From Planctomycetota bacterium (GTDB lineage Bacteria > Planctomycetota > Phycisphaerae > FEN-1346): a stretch of 7,764 bases of DNA. The DNA is taken from the NCBI GenBank assembly GCA_026387055.1, contig JAPLML010000412.1, positions 1-7,764 on the forward strand, read 5' to 3'. The number at the start of each line of letters is the position of its first letter. The stretch's first letter is position 1. This document shows positions 1 through 6,185 of the stretch, piece by piece. Under the pieces are notes generated by a model. That model was not told the DNA's origin and did not search any database. It worked only from the letters and a program-made list of their open reading frames with translations. A program made the translations under genes and the position numbers.

Positions 1-2
1 GC

Positions 3-500
3 GTGGAAGCGTGTTCCAGCAAGTTGGACCCGGAGATCTACCCATTGGGGGTGATCGCGCGATATGAGTTCCCTGCCCGCGGCGACATGCCCCCGCTTAC
101 GCTCGCGTGGTATGATGGCGGCCTGAAGCCGGCCCAGCCGAAGGAACTCGAACCGGGCCGCCGCATGGAGGACGTCATCTACATCGGCGAGAAGGCAGCG
201 CTGATGGGCCACCGGCTGATCCCCGAATCGAAAATGAAGGAGTACGGCCGGCTGCCCAAGGTGCTTCCTCGCTCGGTCGGCCACTACAAGGAGTGGGTCG
301 ATGCTTGCAGGGGTGGCCCGCCCGCCGGCGCCAATTTCGTGGATCATGCGGGCCTCCTGACGGAAACCTGCCTTCTGGGGAACGTGGCCCTGCACGCCGG
401 AAAGAAACTGTCGTGGGACGGGCCCAACATGCGGGTCACCAACGACGACGAGGCCAACCGGTACCTGCACCGGGAATACCGGCAGGGCTGGACCCTGTAA
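3..500 (+). CDS. Gfo/Idh/MocA family oxidoreductase, C-terminal part (5' end outside window)
   Basis: The frame is open to the left edge, so the 165 codons seen are the C-terminal part of a longer gene; the NAD(P)-binding Rossmann domain is missing. The visible part reads as the C-terminal alpha/beta substrate domain of the family as found in planctomycetes: an EFPARGD segment, then LAWYDGGLKP, a YIGEKAALMG strand, GHYKEWVDACRGG, the LLTETCLLGNVALHAGKK helix, and a terminal YRQGW. Family members oxidise or reduce sugars and inositols with NAD(P). Many planctomycete copies carry a Tat signal, but that region cannot be seen here. The gene ends in TAA 95 bp before a TIM-barrel isomerase family gene on the same strand, a common pairing, so one operon is likely. 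The family call is firm; the substrate is unknown. Confidence 0.87.
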   Translation: MEACSSKLDPEIYPLGVIARYEFPARGDMPPLTLAWYDGGLKPAQPKELEPGRRMEDVIYIGEKAALMGHRLIPESKMKEYGRLPKVLPRSVGHYKEWVDACRGGPPAGANFVDHAGLLTETCLLGNVALHAGKKLSWDGPNMRVTNDDEANRYLHREYRQGWTL

Positions 501-532
501 CCGGCGCCCGGCAATCGAAAGTGGCTTGCGCA

Positions 533-550
533 GCGGGTACGGAGACCCGC
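533..550 (+). other. Small inverted repeat between oxidoreductase and isomerase genes
   Basis: GCGGGT at 533-538 pairs with ACCCGC at 545-550 around a 6-nt loop, giving a 6-bp hairpin in the 95-bp gap. No T tract follows, so it is a poor intrinsic terminator. It could be an mRNA processing or stability element, or chance in GC-rich DNA. Confidence 0.25.
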
Positions 551-582
551 CGCGCCAATGCGGAATCTTAACCCGCTCAAAC

Positions 583-590
583 GAGGGAGA
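583..590 (+). promoter_or_regulatory. Ribosome-binding site of the isomerase-like gene
   Basis: The purine tract GAGGGAGA ends 5 nt before the ATG at 596. It supports that start over the ATG at 611, which lies just before the twin-arginine motif and has no comparable tract. Confidence 0.6.
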
Positions 591-595
591 GAACC

Positions 596-1537
596 ATGCT
601 TCATGGTCGTATGACGCGGCGCGAGGCGTTTGTGGCGGGGGCTGCGGCGATGCTGCCGCTTGCCGCGGCGTCGGCTGCATCGGCGGCAGGCAACCCCCAA
701 CCGGAACCCGCCCTGACCGTCGGCATCGCAACGTTGGGGTTCGGCGATTACACGAACCGCCGCCTGGCCGTGGAGTTGGCCGCGCAGGGCTTCCGAACGG
801 TGCAGTTGTTCCTCAACCAGACTGACAGCCGCTACTGGAAATACAACGGGCGATCCGACCTCTCGGACCTGACCGCCGCGCGGTGCCAGGAGATTGCCGA
901 CGCCTATCGGTCGGCAGGCATCGCCATCCACAGCCTCGGCGTCTACACCAACCTGATTCACCCCGACGAGGCGGAGCGGAAGGCCAACCTGGCGTACTTT
1001 GAGGCGATGATGAAGGCCGCGCGTGCCATGGGCGTGCGCAACCTGATTACCGAGGCGGGGCACTACGAGCTGGAGAAACCCTCGTCGGTGGCGTATCACT
1101 TCCAGGAAGAAGTCTGGAAACGGATGGTGGCCACGGCCAAAGAACTCGCGCAACTGGCCGAGCGCCACGATGTGACCGTGCTCTTTGAGCCGTTCTTCCG
1201 GGGCTTCCTCGCCAGCGCGAAACGAACGCGGGTGTTTCTCGAGGAGGTCGGCTCGCCCCGCATCCGGGCACTGCTGGACCCGGCCAACCTGCTCGAAGTC
1301 AACGATCTCGGCGAGATGTTCGAGCAACTCAATGCCTGGATCGACTGCCTGCACGCCAAGGACCGCAAGCTGCACGTCGATCGTGGCGTGCCGGCGGGCC
1401 AGGGGGATCTTGATTACCGGAAGCTTGGTGTCCTTGCGGCCAAGCACACGCCGAAGGTGCCGCTTATCTTGGAGTACGTGGATGCCAGCGACTACAAGCA
1501 GGCCCTGGCGCACCTGCAAAACGCCATGCGTCCCTGA
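596..1537 (+). CDS. Tat-exported sugar phosphate isomerase/epimerase family protein (xylose-isomerase-like TIM barrel)
   Basis: The 313-residue product starts with a twin-arginine signal: TRREAF at residues 7-12, an alanine-rich hydrophobic stretch, and a likely cleavage after ASA near residue 30. A xylose-isomerase-like TIM barrel (AP endonuclease 2 superfamily) follows. Candidate metal and substrate residues sit where the family has them: H122 in the NLIHPD loop, E153 in ITEAGHY, E198 in VLFEPF, D228 in LLDPANL, H253 in CLHAKD and E293 in LILEYV; GQGDLDY (268-274) is a typical late-barrel loop. Members isomerise or epimerise sugars or cleave 3-keto-glycosides, usually with a divalent metal. 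Export argues against a phosphorylated substrate. With the upstream oxidoreductase, a lyase or epimerase acting on an oxidised glycoside is a reasonable inference. The gene looks intact. Confidence 0.87.
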   Translation: MLHGRMTRREAFVAGAAAMLPLAAASAASAAGNPQPEPALTVGIATLGFGDYTNRRLAVELAAQGFRTVQLFLNQTDSRYWKYNGRSDLSDLTAARCQEIADAYRSAGIAIHSLGVYTNLIHPDEAERKANLAYFEAMMKAARAMGVRNLITEAGHYELEKPSSVAYHFQEEVWKRMVATAKELAQLAERHDVTVLFEPFFRGFLASAKRTRVFLEEVGSPRIRALLDPANLLEVNDLGEMFEQLNAWIDCLHAKDRKLHVDRGVPAGQGDLDYRKLGVLAAKHTPKVPLILEYVDASDYKQALAHLQNAMRP

Positions 1538-1558
1538 TCGCGTCGGCCGTGCGATCAG
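1534..1558. terminator. Perfect 8-bp inverted repeat spanning two convergent stop codons
   Basis: CTGATCGC (1534-1541) and GCGATCAG (1551-1558) are perfect reverse complements separated by 9 nt. The left arm contains the TGA stop of the isomerase-like gene (1535-1537). The right arm contains the TGA stop of the minus-strand remnant (1555-1557 on the plus strand). The placement fits a bidirectional terminator between convergent genes, but neither side has a T run, so termination strength is doubtful. Confidence 0.4.
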
Positions 1559-1724
1559 ACGGTGATGATCGACTCCGTGAACTGCGGCCTGGCTGGCGAT
1601 GGCTGTCGTACATCGCCGCCGCCACGCCCCGCGCCGCCGCGAAGGCATCTTGGAGCGTCGGCTCGGTCATCCAGGTCATCAGGAGGGCGGTCAGCCACGA
1701 TGACGCGGGCAAGACATGGGCCAT
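1555..1724 (-). pseudogene. 3' remnant of an unidentified minus-strand gene, with a one-base frameshift
   Basis: On the minus strand, 1724 down to about 1593 reads as protein-like sequence, including WLTALLMTWMTEPTLQDAF and then AAARGVAAAMYDSHRQ, with almost every codon ending in G or C. After the Q codon (1595-1593) that frame turns into Arg/Ser-rich noise. A shift of one base continues it sensibly as RPQFTESIITV and TGA at 1557-1555, again with GC-ending codons. This looks like the last ~55 codons of a real gene whose upstream part is gone or unrecognisable. The pattern (a hydrophobic stretch, a DAF..AR helix, a short PQFTES tail) is loosely like the end of caspase- or C13-type peptidases, but that is a guess. 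It is antisense to the leader of the HEAT-repeat gene. Confidence 0.4.
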
Positions 1725-1731
1725 GGCGGGC

Positions 1732-1738
1732 GAGGGAG
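1732..1738 (+). promoter_or_regulatory. Ribosome-binding site deciding the HEAT-repeat gene start
   Basis: GAGGGAG ends 6 nt before the ATG at 1745, and translation from there begins with a signal peptide. Other in-frame ATGs exist at 1562 and 1700. An AGGAGG at 1681-1686 lies 13 nt before the one at 1700, which is too far to be convincing. Confidence 0.6.
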
Positions 1739-1744
1739 CGGTCG

Positions 1745-3640
1745 ATGGGACGCATCGGCTTCAGCGGATGGCCGACACCCCGGACACCCATCGGCGTGGC
1801 CATCGGGTTGCTTGGCGTGCTGTGCGCCTCGGCCCAGGCCTACATCGATGTGACTCCTTCGCTGGGGCGTATCATCAAGGATTCCGGTCAGATCGTCGTT
1901 CTCCAGGTCGAGAAGGTGAACCGCGAGAAGCAGGCCGTCGTCTACCGAAAGGTGGCGGACCTGAAGGGGAAATGCCCCGCCGACCAGGTCAAGCATGTCC
2001 TGACCGATGGACGCACCCTGGCCTGGGCCGAGGAAGGAAAAACGGCGGTCGCGTTCATGGCCCCGGGCGGGCCGTGCGTGGTCTGCACCGGGGGCGGTTG
2101 GTACGAGTGCCATGCCCAGCAAGACTCCTGGTGGCGCCTGTCGCTGGAACGGCCGGAGCTCTTGCTCGCCTATGCCGGGTCGGTGCCGAAGCTGCGGGGA
2201 CACGTGGAGGCGATGGTGGCGGGCAAAGAGGCGGTCATCACAACCGCCGTGCATGGCGCCGGCGACCAGGTCATGACCTTCGAGATCGCCTTCAACCAGC
2301 TCCAAGGCAGCTCCTCCCGGCCGCTGCAGCGCATTCGCGCCAGCCTCGGCATGCCCGACCAGGTCTACCTCATCGGCACGCAACCTCGCTACTTCGTGGG
2401 CCTCGGCTCCGTGGGCGCGGAGGACCTGCCCCAGGTCATCCGGGCTCTCCAGAGTCCCGACCCGCTCACCCGGATCGAGGCTGCCGATGACCTTCTGTCG
2501 CTGGCCGACACGGTCGCCAACGACGTCATGCGTCAAGCCGCGGGGCCGGCGCCCGCGACGCGGCGTGAAGACGCCAAGGCCATCGCCAGGCGGGCCTCGC
2601 CTGCGCTCGCGCAATCGCTGGGCGACCCCGATGGCCTGGTGCGATTGCACGTTGCCGCCGCACTCGCTCGGTTCGAGCCCACGCAGCCCAAGGCCGCGGC
2701 GGCGCTGCGGGAAGGCCTGCGCGACAGGGACGCCCGCGTCCGAAAGACCGCTGCGGAGTGCTTGGGGCGCGCATGCCTCGCGGCGAGGGCCGCCGCGGCG
2801 GCGCTCATGGCCTCGGTGCAGGATGGGGACGCCTCTGTGCGCCGTGCGGCCATCGAGGCGCTGGGCGCGATCGGGTCCGACGCCGGCGATGCCGTACCCG
2901 CACTCATGAAGGCGCTGGGCGATCCGGCGGCGCGGTGCGCAGCGGCTGAGGCGTTGGGACGAATCGGCGCCAGGGCCCGCCCGAGCATGGCCGCGCTGGC
3001 CGAGGCATTGAGCGACCCCGACGAGCGGGTCCGGTGGGCGGTAGCACGGTCGATGGCGCTGATCGGCGGACCGGAGGCCAAGGGGGTGCTGCCGTTCCTC
3101 ATCCAGGCCCTGGAGAACGCCCGCGGTCGCGACCTGTACAATATCACGCTGTATCTGGGCATCCTTGGGCCGGTGGCCAAGGAGGTGATACCGGCGCTCC
3201 AGCGCGCCCGCGCCCGGGACCACGAGCTCGTGGACATGGCCATGTGGGCCATCCAACCGGAAGACAGGTTCCCCTGGGAGCTGGGTTACACGAATGACCG
3301 CGACTGCGACCTGTGGCTGTTCGTCGCGTACATCCGCCACATGGGCGACCGCGCCAAACCCGCGGCCGCCGCGCTGGCTGACCGGCTCGTGAAGGATGCG
3401 GCCGGGCACGTGCCGTCATGGGGCTACCGCCTCCTGGCCGAGCAACCGGATGCCGCGGTGCCGGTGTTGACCAAGGCCTTGGCCGAGGGCACACCCAAGG
3501 CCCGTGCCAGAGTGGCCGCGGCACTGGGCCGGATGGGCCCCGCGGCAGGGGGGGCTGTCAAAGCGCTGGAGGCGGCGGCGAAGGATCCGGACCCGGTCGT
3601 TCGCCATGCGGCCGCCCGGAGCCTCGATCAGATCCGGTGA
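1745..3640 (+). CDS. Secreted HEAT-repeat (PBS-lyase-type) protein with a novel N-terminal domain
   Basis: The 631-residue product begins with a signal peptide: a short basic start, hydrophobic IGVAIGLLGVLCASAQA, and likely cleavage after A32. Residues 33 to about 225 form a domain I cannot name, with CVVC (111-114) and a further Cys at 122. From about 228 the chain is made of ~30-residue helical HEAT units, recognisable by repeated blocks such as SPDPLTRIEAADDL, DRDARVRKTAAECLG, DGDASVRRAAIEALGAIG, DPDERVRWAVARSMALIG and DPDPVVRHAAARSL. A non-repeat insert (about 503-530, rich in D and W) splits the array. HEAT arrays are usually binding scaffolds; no catalytic motif is visible. The frame is open 61 codons further upstream, but that stretch is Arg/Ser/Pro-rich, lies across the antisense remnant, and would bury the signal peptide. 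It ends in TGA. Partner and role are unknown. Confidence 0.82.
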   Translation: MGRIGFSGWPTPRTPIGVAIGLLGVLCASAQAYIDVTPSLGRIIKDSGQIVVLQVEKVNREKQAVVYRKVADLKGKCPADQVKHVLTDGRTLAWAEEGKTAVAFMAPGGPCVVCTGGGWYECHAQQDSWWRLSLERPELLLAYAGSVPKLRGHVEAMVAGKEAVITTAVHGAGDQVMTFEIAFNQLQGSSSRPLQRIRASLGMPDQVYLIGTQPRYFVGLGSVGAEDLPQVIRALQSPDPLTRIEAADDLLSLADTVANDVMRQAAGPAPATRREDAKAIARRASPALAQSLGDPDGLVRLHVAAALARFEPTQPKAAAALREGLRDRDARVRKTAAECLGRACLAARAAAAALMASVQDGDASVRRAAIEALGAIGSDAGDAVPALMKALGDPAARCAAAEALGRIGARARPSMAALAEALSDPDERVRWAVARSMALIGGPEAKGVLPFLIQALENARGRDLYNITLYLGILGPVAKEVIPALQRARARDHELVDMAMWAIQPEDRFPWELGYTNDRDCDLWLFVAYIRHMGDRAKPAAAALADRLVKDAAGHVPSWGYRLLAEQPDAAVPVLTKALAEGTPKARARVAAALGRMGPAAGGAVKALEAAAKDPDPVVRHAAARSLDQIR

Positions 3641-3904
3641 TCGCGGGTGGCCGCGAGGCATGGCAGTGCCGGACCGTCCCGTCGCCGGCGTCAACCCGAG
3701 GTGTGTTCAGTTGTCCGTCCATTAATCTATACGCCTGTGCCGGCGGGCGCAACAGCAGAGCCGAAATGTGCTGGCAAAGCCGAGTCCGTCCTATACACTT
3801 TCGGGAGGCCACGGCGTCGGGCACCCCATGGAGGGACCGCAGGCCGTCTTGGGCAGACCGCCTGTTGGGGGTTCGGGGCCGATGAACGAAATGAGAGAAT
3901 GCGT
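3641..3904 (+). other. Non-coding leader between HEAT-repeat and URO-D-like genes
   Basis: About 260 bp hold no convincing gene; the open frame through it on the plus strand is Arg/Pro-rich and unlike the protein that follows. Two AT-richer spots stand out in GC-rich DNA: TTAATCTATACG at 3722-3733 and TATACA at 3792-3797. Either could be a -10 element, but neither has a good -35 hexamer at 16-18 bp. I see no riboswitch consensus, including no cobalamin box, although one could be expected before a corrinoid-type methyltransferase relative. The promoter reading is speculative. Confidence 0.3.
3893..3898 (+). promoter_or_regulatory. Weak ribosome-binding site of the URO-D-like gene
   Basis: GAGAGA ends 6 nt before the ATG at 3905 but directly abuts the in-frame ATG at 3899. 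Spacing therefore favours 3905 as the start, giving a protein that begins MLNKKHVALVRKLARG. Confidence 0.4.
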
Positions 3905-5139
3905 ATGCTCAATAAGAAGCATGTGGCCCTGGTGCGGAAGTTGGCTCGCGGCGTGGCGGAGATCGCCGCGCTGCCGGTGCAGGAGGAGAAGCGAGCGCTG
4001 TGGCGCCGCCTCAACGCCCGCAAGCCGGGGCGTCCCATGGTGATGGTCGACCAGGTCTGCTGGAACGAGCTGAACGCCGGCGGGGAGCTGACCCTGCGCT
4101 GCGCCGATGCCGATTGCCGCGGGTATGAGGAATACCTGCGGCGCACGCTTTACCAGTGGGAGCATTTCCCCGTGGACATGGTGGTGGAGCCCTTGGTGCG
4201 GGTGCCCAAGGCGGTCCACAACACCGGCTTCGGCATCCACGTCGTGGAACAGGTCGCCGTGACGGATCCCACCAGCGAGGTCCTGAGCCACAGGTACGAG
4301 AACCAGTTCCAGAACGAAGAGGACCTGGCGAAGATCCACGCGCCGCAGATCAGCCACGATGCATCCGAGACCGAGCGCCGTCTGGCCGTCGCCCACGAGC
4401 TTTTCGACGGCTTGCTCGAGGTGCGGCCGTGGGGCGTCGATCCGTACCTGTCGCTGTGGGACCCCATCGCCACCTGGATGGGCGTCGAGAACGCCCTCTA
4501 TGCCTTGGTGGACAGGCCCGGCTTCATCCATCGGCTGCTGACCCGTTTGACGAACGGCTACCTGAGCATGCTCGACCAGTTGGAGCAACAGGGGCTGCTG
4601 TGCGAACCCCAGAGCCTGATCCACTGCACGGGCGCCTATACCGACGATCTGCCTGCGCCCGGGTACGACCCCGGAAACCGCGTACGAAGGACCTCTGGAT
4701 GTTCGGCCTGGCGCAGATGTTCGCCGCCGTCTCGCCCGCCATGTTCAGGGAATTCGAGGTGGAGTACACCCGTCGCCTCTGCGCCCGTTTCGGCCTGGTG
4801 TACTACGGCTGTTGCGATCCGCTCGACGGCAAGATGGCCGAAGTGCGCATGATCCCAAACGTGCGCAAGGTTTCCATGAGTCCCTGGGTCAACCAGGATC
4901 GCGGCGCGGCGGAGATCGGCGAGGGCTACGTCTTCTCCCGCAAGCCCAGCCCGGCCTTCCTGGCGACGGATCCCTTCCGTCCCGAACAGGTTCGCACGGA
5001 CCTGGTCGCCACCCGGAGGATTTGCGAAAAGCGCGGGTGCCCGCTGGAGCTCATCCTGAAGGACATCAGCACGGTGCGCTACGAGCCGGAGCGCCTTTCG
5101 GAGTGGGCCCGCATCGCCATGCAGGTCGTCGGCGGGTGA
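3905..5139 (+). pseudogene. URO-D/cobalamin-methyltransferase-like protein, interrupted by a one-base frameshift
   Basis: Two overlapping frames together encode one ~411-residue URO-D superfamily protein. The first runs from ATG 3905 to GYDPGN (residues 253-258) near 4678 and then degenerates, ending at a stop at 4852. The second picks up at 4681 as RTKDLWMFGLAQMF and ends at TGA 5139. Family hallmarks lie on both sides: WGVDPYLSLWDPIATWMGVE, LIHCTGAY and DDLP before the break; YYGCCDPLDGK, IPNVRKVSMSPW and FSRKPSPAF after it. The downstream codons are displaced as if one base were missing between about 4673 and 4680, close to CCCC and AAA runs. This type is a heterotroph-associated relative of methylcobalamin:CoM methyltransferases (MtaA/CmuA), not the heme enzyme HemE, and no heme genes are nearby; its substrate is unknown. 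Sequencing error and true mutation are equally possible. Confidence 0.8.
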
Positions 5140-5236
5140 GGCGTCCTCTGGACGATGGAGGAGGAGGTCGAACCGTTGCCTCGGGGCGCACGCTGGGGCA
5201 TCCGGCGCTCACGCAGAAGAGGAGAAGCCGGAAGGC

Positions 5237-5263
5237 GGGCGATCGGCTCTCTCCGCCGCGCCC
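5237..5263 (+). terminator. Bulged hairpin between convergent genes, possible terminator
   Basis: GGGCG (5237-5241) pairs with CGCCC (5259-5263), and CGGC (5244-5247) pairs with GCCG (5255-5258). The result is a 9-bp stem with a 2-nt AT bulge and a TCTCTCC loop. On the plus strand only TTT follows, so it would be a weak intrinsic terminator for the URO-D-like gene, 98 bp after its stop. It also lies immediately downstream of the minus-strand FGE-tail stop. The rest of 5140-5265 shows nothing else recognisable. Confidence 0.4.
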
Positions 5264-5265
5264 TT

Positions 5266-5385
5266 TCAGCCGGCCCGGCACACGACGCGGAAGCCTACGT
5301 TGAAGACGCGCTGCCACAGGCGATAGCTCACCCGGCAGGCGGCGCGGGCGCACCGGGCCTCGTCGAACCACGATCCGCCGTACGC
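5266..5385 (-). pseudogene. C-terminal tail of an FGE-sulfatase (formylglycine-generating enzyme-like) domain, fused in frame to the GH2 fragment
   Basis: The last ~38 codons read GGSWFDEARCARAACR, then VSYRLWQRVFNVGFRVVC. This matches the well-known end of FGE-sulfatase/C-type-lectin-fold domains (GGSW, then AR.C.R.A.R, then R....GFRVV), a signature absent from GH2 proteins. Only this tail is present; the upstream part of the domain is missing. The switch falls around 5385-5390, in the middle of the GH2 Ig-like domain, and the frame is kept across it. A deletion or recombination between two genes, or a chimeric assembly, would explain it. GFRVVCRAG and the stop form a natural end for this family. 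Confidence 0.68.
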
Positions 5386-6090
5386 GGCCTTTAGCGCGAC
5401 CGCCGCGGGCTTGTCGCCGTGGTTTTCCAGCGCAATCTGAAGCTCGAACCGCCCGGCGTGGATGTCGGGCTTGGCGAGAACATCCTTGATGCGGGTCCTC
5501 GGCTGAGCCAGGAGGCTCACGTGATGGTTGATGCCGGCCACGGCCACCACACAAGGCCCCGTGATGCGGATCGTGAGCTGATTGGACCGACTTGCGCGCA
5601 ACGCATCGGTGACATCGAACTCGAACTCGGCTTGTCCGCCCTCGTGGGAACCGACGAGCACGCCGTTGAGCCACGCCTGGCAGGCGTAGGCCACTCCGCC
5701 AAAGCGGAGGTACTGACGCAGATCGGCGGAAGTGGGAACGGAGGGCGTGAAGGTGCGAGAGTACCAGAGAACGCCGCAAGGCGTCGTCCCTACCAGCCCC
5801 AAGTACCCGCCGGCCATGCGATTCGGATCGACTTCGTAGACATTGCCGGGCACCTGAATGGGACGTGAGCCATCCAGCGGAAACCCGCCGGGCTTGAACC
5901 ACGCCGCGGTCCTGCCGGCATCCTGCGGATCGAAGGCGATGCGCCACTGGCCGTCGAGGGATTGCACGCGAGACGCGCCGGCGGACTCCGCGGCGTTGGA
6001 GTTTCAGATCGTGACGCCCAGGCCCGCCGCCAGGATAATTCCACAGGTCATCCGCGTGAAGAACACTTGGGGCAACTGTCGGAACTTCAT
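5266..6090 (-). pseudogene. GH2-type glycosidase N-terminal fragment, with nonsense codon and foreign C-terminus
   Basis: From ATG at 6090 (preceded by AAGGAG) comes a signal peptide, MKFRQLPQVFF then MTCGIILAAGLGVTI, followed by an in-frame TGA (6004-6006 on the plus strand). The same frame continues as NSNAAESAG and a clear GH2 sugar-binding (jelly-roll) domain: LDGQWRIAFDP, IQVPGNVYE, VLWYSRTF, RFGGVAYACQAWLNG and EFDVTDAL. The start of the following Ig-like domain appears (HAGRFELQIALENHGDKPA), then the sequence switches to an FGE-sulfatase C-terminal tail and stops at 5266. The catalytic TIM barrel of GH2 enzymes (beta-galactosidase/glucuronidase type, usually 600 residues or more) is absent. 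Without readthrough, internal initiation could give at most an unexported domain of about 233 residues, for example from GTG 5967. No hydrolase activity is expected. It lies 95 bp downstream of the six-hairpin gene on the same strand. Confidence 0.75.
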
Positions 6091-6097
6091 GGAACGT

Positions 6098-6103
6098 CTC
6101 CTT
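6098..6103 (-). promoter_or_regulatory. Ribosome-binding site of the GH2-type gene
   Basis: On the minus strand AAGGAG (plus-strand CTCCTT) ends 7 nt before the ATG at 6090. It is a near-consensus Shine-Dalgarno site. It fixes the original start upstream of the in-frame TGA and shows that the frame was once translated as a secreted protein. Confidence 0.65.
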
Positions 6104-6185
6104 GAGTGTTTTTTCGCGGAGGGGTGCAGATGCTGCGATCAGGACCGCAAGTGGTTCGGCGCCTCTCCGAATGTGAACGGGAGTG

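Noticed and set aside
344..1648. Long minus-strand open frame across the oxidoreductase end and isomerase-like gene (434 codons)
   Set aside because: It overlaps two well-supported genes, its composition is Arg/His/Val-rich, and it has no recognisable motif.
1562..1744. Upstream extension of the HEAT-repeat gene to the ATG at 1562
   Set aside because: The extra 61 residues are Arg/Ser/Pro-rich and would place the signal peptide internally; the ATG at 1745 has its own ribosome-binding site.
1691..3409. Long open frame antisense to the HEAT-repeat gene (572 codons)
   Set aside because: Its product is rich in Arg, Gly and His without family features; it is the usual antisense artefact of a GC-rich gene with GC-ending codons.
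3760..3898. Cobalamin or other riboswitch before the URO-D-like gene
   Set aside because: I searched by eye for a B12 box and other known conserved cores and found none; short GC-rich pairings alone are not evidence.
4669..4680. Programmed -1 ribosomal frameshift in the URO-D-like gene
   Set aside because: The frame direction fits, but there is no X XXY YYZ slippery heptamer, and this family is not known to use recoding.
6004..6006. TGA read as selenocysteine or as a reassigned sense codon
   Set aside because: TGA is the natural stop of several genes here, the position lies in a signal-peptide linker with no expected Cys/Sec, and I see no clear SECIS-like hairpin after it.
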